64,000 nucleotides of DNA from Microcebus murinus (lineage: Eukaryota > Chordata > Mammalia > Primates > Cheirogaleidae). The stretch covers positions 16,865,537-16,929,536 of the forward strand of contig NC_134107.1 of assembly GCF_040939455.1 (NCBI RefSeq), read 5' to 3'. Numbering within the stretch: the first letter of the stretch is position 1; every line of letters begins with the position of its first letter. The notes below the pieces were generated by a model. It was given only the letters and a program-made list of their open reading frames with translations. It made no database searches and had not been told where the DNA came from. Shown piece after piece: positions 32,262-64,000 of this stretch. The position numbers were made by a program, and so were the translations under genes.

Positions 32262-32267
32262 TTTATT
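32262..32267 (-). terminator. ZDHHC5: ZDHHC5 poly(A) signal AATAAA
   Basis: AATAAA on the minus strand, in GGAATAAAAAAAA context, about 1.14 kb after the ZDHHC5 stop. It places the ZDHHC5 3' end about 140 bp from the predicted MED19 3' end. Confidence 0.65.
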
Positions 32268-33004
32268 CCTTGTTGGTTTAAAATGGCTAATCAGAATAAA
32301 AAATAAAAGGGCCTCTGTGTAGAGGCTGGGGTCTCCCCTATGTAGAGGTTAGAACCCAGGTATCCCCTCTACCCAGCACCATACTAAGGTGGGCTGAGGG
32401 GTAACCCCCAAGGGACAATCGGAGGGGCCCAGGCCTGCCACTCCTCTCTCTATCCCCAGTTTTTGGCATGTGATGAAAAATATTGCTTTTTGGATTCTTC
32501 TCTCTTGGCCTTGAATTTTAAAATCGTGTTAACTGTGTAAGCTAGGGGAGGCTCTGAAGGGCTAGTTGAAAAAACCTATCCTAATCCCTCTCCCCCAAGA
32601 ATGGGGATCATCCAGTATTGTTTTTTGAACTAGGCCAAGCTCTTCCTGATCTCCCCCCACCCCACCACCAGTGTCATGGAGATATGACCCCTTTCCTGGG
32701 GATACTAAATGCCAATGAGCCTAGAAAACTAACTCTCCTCTCCAAGTCCTTCCCTCTTCTGACCAAGACCCCAGATTCACCTCTCCCCAGCTTCTTTCCT
32801 GATCACTCAGCACCAAGAGGGGGTGCTATTTCCTTAGTTGGTAACTGGGACAAGAGAGGGAACCATGGGGAAAAGGAAGACTTTGATGTCTCTCCTCTTT
32901 TCCTGCTGGTCTAAGGAATGGGAAGAATTAAGATCCCCCTCCTTACACATATCCCTCCCTCATTTTCCCATCCCAGGATAGATATATAATTTCTTTGATA
33001 TTTA

Positions 33005-33041
33005 TAATATATATATATATATATATATGTACACACACACC
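33005..33041. repeat. (TA)n/(CA)n microsatellite in ZDHHC5 3' UTR
   Basis: About eleven TA units followed by TGTACACACACAC. Simple repeat. Confidence 0.9.
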
Positions 33042-33406
33042 TGGTAACGCAGAAGAGGAAAAAAATAGAATCCGTAACAATAATAAAAAAAATTATTTCT
33101 GATTTAAAAATGATCTGATTCCCTCCAGGGCGAGCAATTGCACAAATGTCCACTGAGTCTGGTCCAGGGATTAAGGAAGGGAAGGTCTTAAAAGGTAAAG
33201 GGGGGTTGCTACCCCAAGTCTCAGGGCCCCAACTCTCCGACTCCCCAATCCCCACTGCATTTTAGAAAACACTCCTCATCCTCTTGGAATCGGTAGTCTG
33301 AAAAATGTCCATGTAGGGGAGGAGAGCCCCTTGAGGGAAGGAAGGTGGCCACCTGGGGCCCTTTGGTGTAGGCGCAGAGGCGTTAGGGAGGAGAGGCGCC
33401 GAAGGC

Positions 33407-52459
<19,053 letters not shown>

Positions 52460-53842
52460 GTTGGAGCTCTAATGCGAGATCTGCCCTGCCGCATAGCCCA
52501 GGCCCACACAGCGGCAGAACAGATAAGAAAATGGGATGAGGGAAACAGAGAGTACAGAAGGAAACCAGGGAAACAGAAAACTTTAAATTATAACCCTTCC
52601 CCCTCCCAAACAAAACCAAAGGTCAAAAGTTCTCAAATGAAGAAAAGCACATGGGAGGGGGAAAGGTGATTCTAAATGATGAATAACCACCTCCCCAGAA
52701 CAAGGCAAAAGGGGAGATTAAGAAATACAACTTGTACAGTTTAAAAATTGGAGACAAACAGTAGGCTGTACACATGCAAATGGTTGCAGGTGGAGAACAT
52801 GGACAGTCAAACAGATCAAGATATAGCTCATGGATGGAGGCAGGTCTTCAAAAGGAAAGACGGGGAGGATATCAGGATAACGTAGAAAACTTCGGGCACG
52901 GAAAAATTCTTCTGAGGAGATACCACAGTACCTCCACAACTACCAAACTTCCACAAAATGTGAGCTACCCCTAAAAAGAGGTGTGCCCTGTGTTTCTATT
53001 TTAATCCAAGAAGGAACCTGAGTCCCCTTCCAGCTTTAAAGAGAAGCTGTTTTTACTGCAGTCTTGTCCTTCTTAGGCAGTCTTCTCAATGCCACCACTC
53101 CCACACCTTGACTTCACCAGGGCTTATACTCTGGCAGTGGTGGTTTAATTTTATTTCTCTCTTGATGGCTAAAGCTGGACAACAGCTGTTACGAGGTTGA
53201 CTTGTAAATCCCTTTCTTTCAAGAGGGAGGGAAAACAAAGAGAGCAAGCTTGTCTGTCTTCAATCTCTTCTTGTTATTCCCAAGCCCTTTAAGGGCTCCG
53301 TTTCCTATACAGTTCATGCAAAACTAAAGGTAAACTTAAAATCCTTGAAGCCATGTTCTTCCCTATAAGCAGAATAAGATGAAGAAATCAATGCCAGTTG
53401 ATGATATTTTGAAAGATTACTGAGGATGAAAGAAAATTTCCAAAGATGTCCCTGTTTCCAGGTTAGTCAATGTCTCTGATCTTTCTTCTTCAATCTTAGG
53501 CTTTCCGGATGCAGAGTTCAACTGGGTTATGGTGCCTCACCTGGAGAAAAACAAGTATCTTTATCAGAGAAATTCTTTCAGGGCATTTCTTAAGAATACC
53601 AAGGCTAAAACCCCACAGGCTGCTTCTCAGTTAAAAAGTGCCTTTTGAAAAATGGTTATTTTCCACTTCACTTATATGTATGTGGGAAAGACCCTGAATT
53701 GGTTGGATTCAGAATCCTCACTCTTCTAAGTGCTGTTCAGATCGGAAGGAGGGGAACATGGCAAATACCTGGCCTAAGGTTACCTGACACAAATGGGCAG
53801 TAAAAAATACCAAGAATATCAAAATCTAAAAACAAGGGCACA

Positions 53843-54213
<371 letters not shown>

Positions 54214-54604
54214 CTAGAAAAGAGATTTCTCTTTGACAAAGAGAATATTTATTGCTACAATGAAGAAAGAAAAAATTAACATAAAAATTAGGACACCAAG
54301 TCTTATTTCCTTCTGTGTATGTCTCGCTCTCTTGCTTTTCTACACTTTTTAGTTATAACCCTGAAAAGGAAGCTGAATGTTTCGTCTTCTGGAATCATTC
54401 ATTAAAGAACCTGGGTGAGAATTGTTCTTGCCAAGAAAGGCAAGAGTTCTCCTATGAGAAACTAAGTCTACTATAGGGGTTGGTCCTCTTCCCAATTCAA
54501 CAGTTGTTTATTCCTGCATTGGCCTATTAGGAACTAAACTTAGCTCCACCTACCCTAATATGATTAACAGTAACAATTATTTTTGTTGATGATAGTAGCA
54601 AAAT

Positions 54605-54790
54605 AACACCAGGACCTTGGACTTTACAGGATACTTTTCATCTAGTGATCTCAAAGCACTTTACTCACATTATCTGGTGACTAGTAGTCCCTTATCCCAT
54701 TCTGTAAATTGAAGGCTGGAGAATGCCTGGGGCCATTCCACTGAATCACTTGAGCAGACAGGTTCAGAACCCAAGAGCTCACATGCCTCT
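54605..54790 (-). repeat. MIR-like SINE
   Basis: TCTCAAAGCACTTTACTCAC followed by ATTATCTGGTG and CCCATTCTGTAAATTGAAGG; diverged. Confidence 0.5.
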
Positions 54791-54933
54791 TTGCTGACAC
54801 AAATTCTTTCTACCTCTTTCTCATCCAGTATACTACCTGCTCAGTGATAACTTGGAATCTATAGACCAAAAATTTTACTTAAGCTAGAATTTACAGAGAA
54901 AGCAGTTTTATTCTCCTAAAGAGGTCTAGTATT

Positions 54934-55066
54934 CTTTTTTAAATTTGTTTGAGATAGGGTCTCAATATGTTGCCCAAGCTGGTCTCGAACTCCTGGGCTC
55001 AAGTGATCCTCCCATCTCAGTCTCCCAAGTAGCTGGGACTACAGGCACACACCACCACGCCTGGCA
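54934..55066 (-). mobile_element. Alu-type monomer
   Basis: GAGATAGGGTCTCAATATGT to CACCACGCCTGGCA, flanked by AGTCTA(G/A)TATT. Confidence 0.75.
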
Positions 55067-56559
55067 TAGTCTAATATTTCTTAAAACCAGAAACACAGAT
55101 TAAAACTATCAAGAGATTCAGACAGTGACATACAAATGTGCCCTGGAATTTATCACTTCCTCTCCCACCTGTGGCATAGAAGGCAAAGGTACCTGCCTTT
55201 AAAATTCATCATCTCTCTTTAAAAATAGGGTTCAGAGGGCCAAATACCAATAATAGAATAGAGCAAACACCCAGAGATGACAAGGAACTGTTACAGTCCT
55301 AAAAAAGATAAATCCTCTCTAGTTCCTGATTCTATGACTATTTAACTCTCTGTTTCCTATATCAAAGCCCAACTTTCTGAATTTAGGTCTAAGTAACTTG
55401 ATAAACAAGAAGCAAATTCTTATTTGTAGACAGTATATACTATCAAAGCAAACTTTTCCCTCAAAACCCCAAAGGTTAGAGAAGATGTTAAATTACACTA
55501 CTTAAATTTTACCTGTAGTAGGAAAACATATATTATTTCAGATTATATTTTCTACAGGAAAAAAGTCACATGGACAAATATTGCCATAGTAATGCAGTCA
55601 TGAAAGGCCATACACTTTTGGGAGTAAAATACTAGGATACAAAAGAGATACAGCATCTTATAGGTTTGTGAGATATACATTATAAGGGACAGGATAAAAC
55701 CTAAGAAATTATTGGGTATAAATAAAGATAAATCAAGTCTTAGCAGAAAAATGAGCTGCAGATAATAGGATGAGACTGGAAGGGTGAGTGTGGTTCATCA
55801 CAGCCTGGATCCATACCAGTATCAGAAAAGTATACATGAATGCTTATGACATATTCAGGCACAGAGTAAAACATGGAATGGAAGTATGTGTATACAAAAC
55901 AACAACAAAAAAGAGTATGCGATTTGAAGGCTTTAATAAAGTTTAATACAGGTACCTCCTTAAAAGAGTGAATGGGTATAAGCAGTACAACTGACAGCAC
56001 AAGTATTGTTCGTTAAAATTAAGTAGTAATAGTACAATATAGTAAAACTAAATATACAGTAATGGAGATGCCATGGAATAATCCACATGCCAAGATATGG
56101 AAGAGCCAAGCAGAAGTTTAATTATGGGTGAGGTAGCAAAGTATATGGTACAATTCTTGTAAACATTAGGTGGGTTTTATAGAATGGGTCATAAAGAGCA
56201 TTCTGAAGAGATTTGATACAGGACAGAGGGGTAATGGGATAAAAGGATGGGGATGCAAATTTAAGAGCAACCTGTACAAGATGGGATTAACCAGGAAGTG
56301 CAGAATCCAAGGCAGTAAAATGATCTAGAGTGTAATATAAATGTGATCCTACAACTGCCTTCATAACTTTTAAGTTACTTTCTTCTCATTTCAGTGTTTT
56401 CATTTGGCTAAGTGGGTAAAACACTTTCTACCTTCTTGCCCCACGAAGAAATTCCTATAGGTAAAATACTGGCAAACACATTCGAGCTCCACTTGTAAAA
56501 AGTACAAAGTACTAAAAGCACAGAGCACCCGGCTGGTGGGGGTAGGGGAAGGAAGTGGA

Positions 56560-57620
56560 CGGGTGGGAGAGAACAGGTAACAGGATGAAGCTTGAGCCAA
56601 AATAAGTATCAGCAGAGTACGGGCCAGGGACCCGAACCGCAGAGCGGTAAAAGGGGAACAGCAGCACCCAGTCCCCACCCTGGAGCTGAGGGAAGGAGAA
56701 TCACCCTCTGGGGCAGAGCTGACGGCCGCTGAGACCGAGTAGACTAAATCCACATTGGCAAGGCCCACTGGGGCTGAGGGAGCGGGCTGCGGGCCACGGC
56801 AGAGCCCGGGGGCGCAGGGCTGGGGGCGGAAGGGGCGGCGGCTGGGCGCCAGACGCCGAGCACCGGGGTCCCAAGCCGGGTGGCCCGACACTAACCCGTT
56901 CCGAGCCCCGCCGGCCGTGGATCCCCGGCCTCTACTCGTCGTCCGTTTCTGCGGCCCACGGGTCCTGCCACAGTTGGATGACCCGACCCGAATGAGGGAC
57001 GGGGCCTCAACCCCCTCCCCCTGGTCGGTCCCCCTTCCCTAGAGGTCACTCTCCCCTCCCACCTCATTGGTCTGGCACTTCCGGTTCCGCAGGGGCTGGT
57101 GTCCTCGGTACTCACCCCCGGCGCGGTGCCCGTCACCGCCGCCGTCGTTGTCACCGCCGCCTCCCAGCAGTGCCGTCTGGCCTCTGAGAGGCAGCGCGCG
57201 GCCCCCGCACGCTCCACGCCCGCCCCGCTCCCGCGCGCTCCCGCCCGGCGACGCTCCTCTTAGAGCCGGCGCGCGGCCGTTGCCGTCAGTGCCGGGTCTC
57301 GAGCCTTCCCAGCGTTCCCATTGGCTCCCTGGCCCGGGCGCGCGCGACGTCTCGCGCGGGGCACGTTTCTCTCATTCATGCGGCTTGTGCCGCGGCGCCC
57401 GCCCCCGCTCACTCTCCCATTCACCCATAGCCCCCACCCCCACACCGCTCTGGAGCGTGCGCGCGAACTCCGGCGACCGCAGCGACCTCGCGCTCTGATT
57501 GGCTGCAGAAGCACAGCGCGTACGAACGCGAGAAAACGAGAACGCGCGCGCAAGGCCGCCGGGTTCCGGCGACGACTGAGAGAGGAGGGTTGGCGTACTG
57601 CGCAGGAGTCAGGAATGAGG
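56560..57620 (-). promoter_or_regulatory. ZDHHC5: ZDHHC5 CpG-island promoter
   Basis: Very dense CpG with GC boxes, an ETS-type motif (minus strand ACCGGAAGTG near 57076-57085) and ATTGG boxes near 57067, 57320 and 57500. Open frames here on both strands are products of GC bias. Confidence 0.75.
57116..57250 (-). other. ZDHHC5: ZDHHC5 non-coding first exon (approximate)
   Basis: A donor GGGG|GTGAGTACC (GT at 57115-57114) ends a GC-rich exon in the CpG island. The 5' limit is a guess, since no TATA box marks the start. Confidence 0.5.
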
Positions 57621-57907
57621 AAACGGCTGGATGAGTCTGCCCTTTTCTTGCGTCCTAGCTTCTATCTCCACTGTGTTCAAACAAAAAACCTCAGAAATAA
57701 AAAGGAATTAAGTGTGTTTACTGAAAGTACTCAAAAGTAAGCAGCTATTCTTCCGAATTCAGCATACCCCCTCCAGGTAAGTGTGGTACAGTCCAGACAG
57801 GCTTCTGGCTTAACCAATTACGGATAGGCCTCGCCGTCTTCCTGCTTCAGCCCTTTCACGCATTGGCCAGCCGTAAGGTGACTAAGTAGGCCTCGCCCCT
57901 CCCTCCT

Positions 57908-58260
57908 TTTTTTTTTTTTTTAATGGCGAAAACTTTATTTAAAACGGCCTGGAGAAGTCTTCGGTCCTGCGACTTCCTTGGTCCCAGCAGAATTTCAGGA
58001 TGAAGGAATGGTCTGGGCTGTAGGTCCCACATGGAGGGGCGCCGGGACTAGAAGAGCCAGTGTGGGGCGAAGCTCTTGGCAAGGGCCGGGGAAGAAGTCG
58101 AAGGAGAGCGGCTGGAGGCTTGCAGTGCGCGCCGTCTACGGCGGTGGCAGCCCACCGGAGTGCGAGCCGGCTCCTGGCTTCACTTAATTCCGTTAGTTTC
58201 CCAGTGCAGCACAAGGGGGTGGGCGGCCGCAGCCCTAACCTCGTCCAACCCGAGAATACA
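57908..58260 (-). pseudogene. Candidate processed retrocopy, parent unknown
   Basis: On the minus strand GC-rich sequence ends TTTTAAATAAAGTTTTCGCC and is followed, 17 bases after AATAAA, by a run of about 15 A. That is the 3' end of an inserted mRNA. The parent gene is not recognised and no flanking duplication is convincing. Alternatively it is the real 3' end of an unannotated transcript. A 50-codon frame (minus, ATG near 58329, ending HWETNGIK) crosses its upper part; no similarity recognised. Confidence 0.35.
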
Positions 58261-59040
58261 CGCTGAGAGGAATAGGTTCTCTAGAATAGCTCTTATGCCA
58301 GGCGAGCTGCCGGCCAACTCTTTGTAGATCATAGCGCTACGCTTTGCCCTAATTAGCCCAAGACAGCTGTGAACCCAATAGCAACGCCTTGAATTCTCTC
58401 CTTTTTCTGCTGGGGCCTTTTCTCTTTGAAAGCAGCTCTGGCTGTTACATAATGGTCCTACAAAAAGGTGTCACACCAGCCAAGTCTCTGAAGCCAGCGT
58501 TTCTCACCTGTGAAGGATGATTCTGAATCCTGCAGTCTGTTCTCAGGTTTGGTCTCAAATGTTGCTGCTTTAACTGTGGTTCTGAGACGTTAGCATAGCA
58601 TTAGGTAACATGGTAAAAAAGAAAGATCTACCTTCTCCTATTTTCTGGGGTCTAGTCTAGTTCCTGTTCTGACATGGCATATATTATCACTTGTAGTTCA
58701 TTCTTGCTAAGGGCTTCAATACAGCATTTATTGCAGTACACTCGAGAGTTCTTTTTAATTACTGTGTATTTTTAAAAATCTTTACTTTGGAGCGTTATGA
58801 GAGGTAAATTTAAGGTATTAATGGAGATACAGTATTTCTTTAACTTATAGAGTATTTTTTACCATAAATCATGTTTAAGATGAAGCCAAATTTCATGTTT
58901 CTGTTGTATGTTTTTCTTGGATTTTAAGATTTCTTCATTTCATTCTCTTCACAAACTAGGCATTTTTAGTTTCCTACTTTCAGCTAAGAATTTGTAAACA
59001 GTGATGTCTCTTGGGCAGACAGTGTTAAATGAGGAACAAG

Positions 59041-59370
59041 GCCAGGCGTGGTGGCTTAAGCCTGTAATCCTAACACTCTGGGAGGCCGAGGCAGGCCGAT
59101 TGCTCGAGGTCAGGAGTTCGAAACCAGCCTGAGCAAGAGCGAGACCCTGTCTCTACTATAAATAGAAAGAAATTAATTGGCTAATATATATAGAAAGAAA
59201 TTAGCCGGGCATGGTGGTGCATGCCTGTGTCCCAGCTACTCAGGAGGCTGGGGCAGAAGGATCGCTGGAGCCCAGGAGTTTGAGGTTGCTGTGAGCTAGG
59301 CTGATGCCACAGCACTCATTCTAGCCTGGGCAGCAAAGCAAGATTCTGTCTCAAAAAAAAAAAAAAAAAG
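59041..59370 (+). mobile_element. Alu SINE, strepsirrhine type
   Basis: GGCCAGGCGTGGTGGCTTAA; long linker partly deleted. Confidence 0.94.
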
Positions 59371-59638
59371 TACTACCAAGAACTTATATACACCTATCAA
59401 TTTCCCACCAGAGTCTAGTTGATAGGCATCATCCTATCTGAAAAACTAAATAAACCCTCCTTTCACACCTGTTTCATGAACAGGTCTATGCAAACCTACC
59501 CCTAAAGCCCTGAAAGCTGAGAGGCCAAAGAAAGAAGCTGACAAATCCTGTTTCTCAGAAAGAAACATTTAAGAGGGACTTGTAAATAGAAGCCATGTCC
59601 TGGAAGGCTGTGAGATGGTGGCCATTACCAACCCTTCC

Positions 59639-60049
59639 TGTTAGAGACTAAGACACCCCAGCCTCGCCCTGGAAAATTCCCAGGACGAAACTATAGCTCC
59701 GAAAAGAATGCATTCCATGACGTGCTTGCTCCAGGGTGTGCTACCTGCAATTGTTCCCGACCCCCCGGCCAGGTTGAGGTTGAGTGATCAGTTACAAACA
59801 GCTTTGATGCCAATAAAGTGCTAATTGGGGCTGACTGACCCAAACCCGAGCCTCATCATCCCCCCACTCTATTTTTCTGTTCATACTTCCTTGTTTCTAT
59901 ATAATTATAAAACCAGCAAAAAATCTAAGTAAAGTAGACCTTGACAACCATTTGCTTGGTCTCCTTCCTTTCTCTCGCCCATCTCTTTCAGCCACGGTCC
60001 CCCTCGCCCCCGCCCCCGCGAGTAACAAAAGGTCCTGCGGGTCAAGACA
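59639..60049 (+). mobile_element. Solo LTR, class II (ERVK-like), with 6-bp target duplication
   Basis: 411 bp starting TGTTAGAGAC and ending GGGTCAAGACA, flanked exactly by CCTTCC (59633-59638 and 60050-60055). It has a TATA-like CTATATAATTATAAAAC and a U5 with CTTGGTCTCCTTCCTTTCTC and GAGTAACAAAAGGTCCTGCG, as in betaretrovirus-like LTRs. The plus-strand frame starting at 59941 is mostly LTR sequence and is not a gene. No internal viral sequence remains. Confidence 0.8.
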
Positions 60050-60417
60050 CCTTCCACCCCCTTATATACCAAAAGGAAGGAATGTGTAGGACAACTAAAG
60101 TTGACCCCTCAGAGAAAGACAAGAATGTTATGCCAATGTGCCTAAGAGCAGGATTTATGGCTCAAGGGTTTTTTGACCTAAAGGCAAGATTTGATGAGGT
60201 AGAAATCTTAGAGGCATTCCTGGTACAGGAGTTAATCCAGAAATCAACATGATGGATTAGCATCCAAGATGGAGTTGCTTTGCCCTCCACACCATAGCAC
60301 CAACCCCACCTGCTACCCCTCCATGCTTCTTATCAAAGCTTCTTAAAAGAGTTGTCTATAGTGTTGTCATTACTTCCTTAGTTTATATTATCTCTTCAAT
60401 CTATTTTTGTAGGGCTT

Positions 60418-60485
60418 TTATCCCCACCAGTCTGAGACTATTCTTTTCAAATTATCCCCACCAGTCTGAGACTATTCTTTTCAAA
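60418..60485. repeat. Tandem duplication, 34-bp unit
   Basis: TTATCCCCACCAGTCTGAGA and the following CTATTCTTTTCAAA occur twice in direct succession, identical over the unit. Confidence 0.9.
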
Positions 60486-60539
60486 GTGAATACTGACATA
60501 CATGCTTCTAGATCTAGTCAGGTCTCCTCTGCTAGCTCC

Positions 60540-61895
<1,356 letters not shown>

Positions 61896-62271
61896 GCATC
61901 AGATACTTAAGTAATCCAAGTCCAAACTAGGGACATCAGACAGTTCATTTGTAAGAAATCAAAAAGAATGGGCTTTCCCAGCTCCTTGGCACCTGAAAGC
62001 TCAAGTTACACTTTGACTGAGGACCTGGTTCCAATCAGACAGGATAACCACAACAGAAAGAAAATGAGCTATTTCTGGGTAATGATTAGATCTGAAATCT
62101 TATCCCAAGATTATCACCAGCCTCTTTAACTGGTTACAGATTTGCCATCTATTTACTTAACTGCATAGGAACGGGGAGCCATCATAAACTCACTTGCCTG
62201 ACTCAGAGTAAGTTCTTGGCTTTCCACTCCTTTAAGCATTTTAGCAATGAATCATTCCAACACTGTTTCTA

Positions 62272-62441
<170 letters not shown>

Positions 62442-62523
62442 CAACAACAACCCTGTTTCTACAATGCTTAGAGGGAAAAATACATTTAAATATGACTCCA
62501 ACCTCTATGATATGGCAAAAATA

Positions 62524-62529
62524 TTTATT
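62524..62529 (-). terminator. CLP1: CLP1 poly(A) signal AATAAA
   Basis: AATAAA on the minus strand about 410 bp past the stop; a second copy lies at 62559-62554. The 3' UTR is repeat-free. Confidence 0.7.
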
Positions 62530-62937
62530 AAAATACATTTTTCAATTTTTTACTTTATTGCAAGGAACCCCTGTAATTCACGCTTTTATCCTAAATGAGA
62601 TAGCAAATACTAAACATGGAATATAAAGAAGTGATTTTAAAAACCCACATAGTAGCACAGTGAAAGAAATGGAATTCCCTAGGGTTTTTGAGAATTCAAA
62701 ATGGCATCTTAGGTGATCTAAGAAACCAATTATAGTCTCTTTTTTCCATTTCATTCAAGATTATCAGAGTCAGGTTATTACTACCTGTTTTAGAAGTAAA
62801 ATATATATATGTGCTTTCCACTAGTCCACAGTTTTCTGGTCAGCTGGCCTCAACAGATTCTCATATCTCAGCCCATCTGCCTTTGGTGATGGCCAGAAGA
62901 TCTCAATGCCCCAGGCAGCAAGGCTTCCTGCTGATTT

Positions 62938-64000
<1,063 letters not shown>

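Larger units (their letters stand above)
32245..33406 (-). other. ZDHHC5: ZDHHC5 3' UTR (inferred)
   Basis: Runs from the stop at 33407 to the poly(A) signal. It contains a TA/CA dinucleotide tract at about 33005-33041 and no interspersed repeat, consistent with a conserved UTR. Confidence 0.6.

Noticed and set aside
56755..57553. Several long open frames on both strands in the ZDHHC5 promoter
   Set aside because: High GC lowers stop frequency; the frames overlap each other in all phases and look like low-complexity Arg/Pro/Ala sequence.
59941..60252. 103-codon open frame
   Set aside because: Its first third is the U5 part of the solo LTR and the rest is flanking DNA; no known viral or cellular protein is encoded.

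Overview
The window is nuclear DNA from a mammal, almost certainly a strepsirrhine primate (lemur, loris or galago group). It carries spliced genes with canonical GT-AG introns that can be read almost residue for residue against human proteins I know from memory, plus more than thirty Alu-family SINEs. Many of those Alus share a linker (AATAGAAAGAAATTAATTGG, then CCAACTAATATATA) and a 'CCTAGCACTCTGGGAGG' left arm that are not seen in human AluJ/S/Y but fit strepsirrhine Alu subfamilies. Gene content and order match human 11q12.1 in reverse orientation: BTBD18 (+), SELENOH (-), TMX2 (-), MED19 (+), ZDHHC5 (-), CLP1 (-).

Layout. 1-2093 is intron and old repeats upstream of the last coding exon of BTBD18 (2094-4156). 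SELENOH (4955-6497 and 5' UTR) lies tail to tail with it; its three coding exons include the in-frame selenocysteine TGA, and a separate 3' UTR exon holds a good SECIS candidate. TMX2 spans 7.8-22.7 kb with all eight coding exons and a repeat-packed 11.7 kb first intron. MED19 starts head to head with TMX2 from a shared GC-rich promoter at about 22.6-23.1 kb and has five coding exons up to 30472. ZDHHC5 converges on MED19 and has eleven coding exons (33407-52459), a long untranslated part of its ATG exon and a CpG-island first exon near 57.1 kb. From 57.6 to 62.5 kb is intergenic DNA with a GC-rich candidate retrocopy, a solo LTR with 6-bp target duplications and a long L2 copy. CLP1 fills 62.5-64 kb; its first coding exon lies beyond the right edge.

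All reconstructed reading frames stay open and the totals equal the family lengths I expect: SELENOH 122 aa, TMX2 296 aa, MED19 244 aa, ZDHHC5 715 aa. CLP1 is residues 105-425. The BTBD18 exon has 686 codons, which equals the human exon (from memory) plus one 16-residue duplicated unit. The genes are unrelated housekeeping or tissue genes (piRNA-locus transcription, redox selenoprotein, ER thioredoxin-like protein, Mediator, palmitoyl transferase, RNA 5'-kinase) that sit together by conserved synteny; I see no joint pathway.

I did not find a convincing new biological system. The most unusual items are a tiny retroposed hairpin with perfect target duplications (21.76-21.85 kb), a 442-bp TA-flanked DNA transposon with near-perfect inverted repeats and a residual reading frame (42.4-42.9 kb), a hAT-type element nested inside an Alu (7.05-7.52 kb), the in-frame repeat in BTBD18 and the duplicated poly(A) region of SELENOH.
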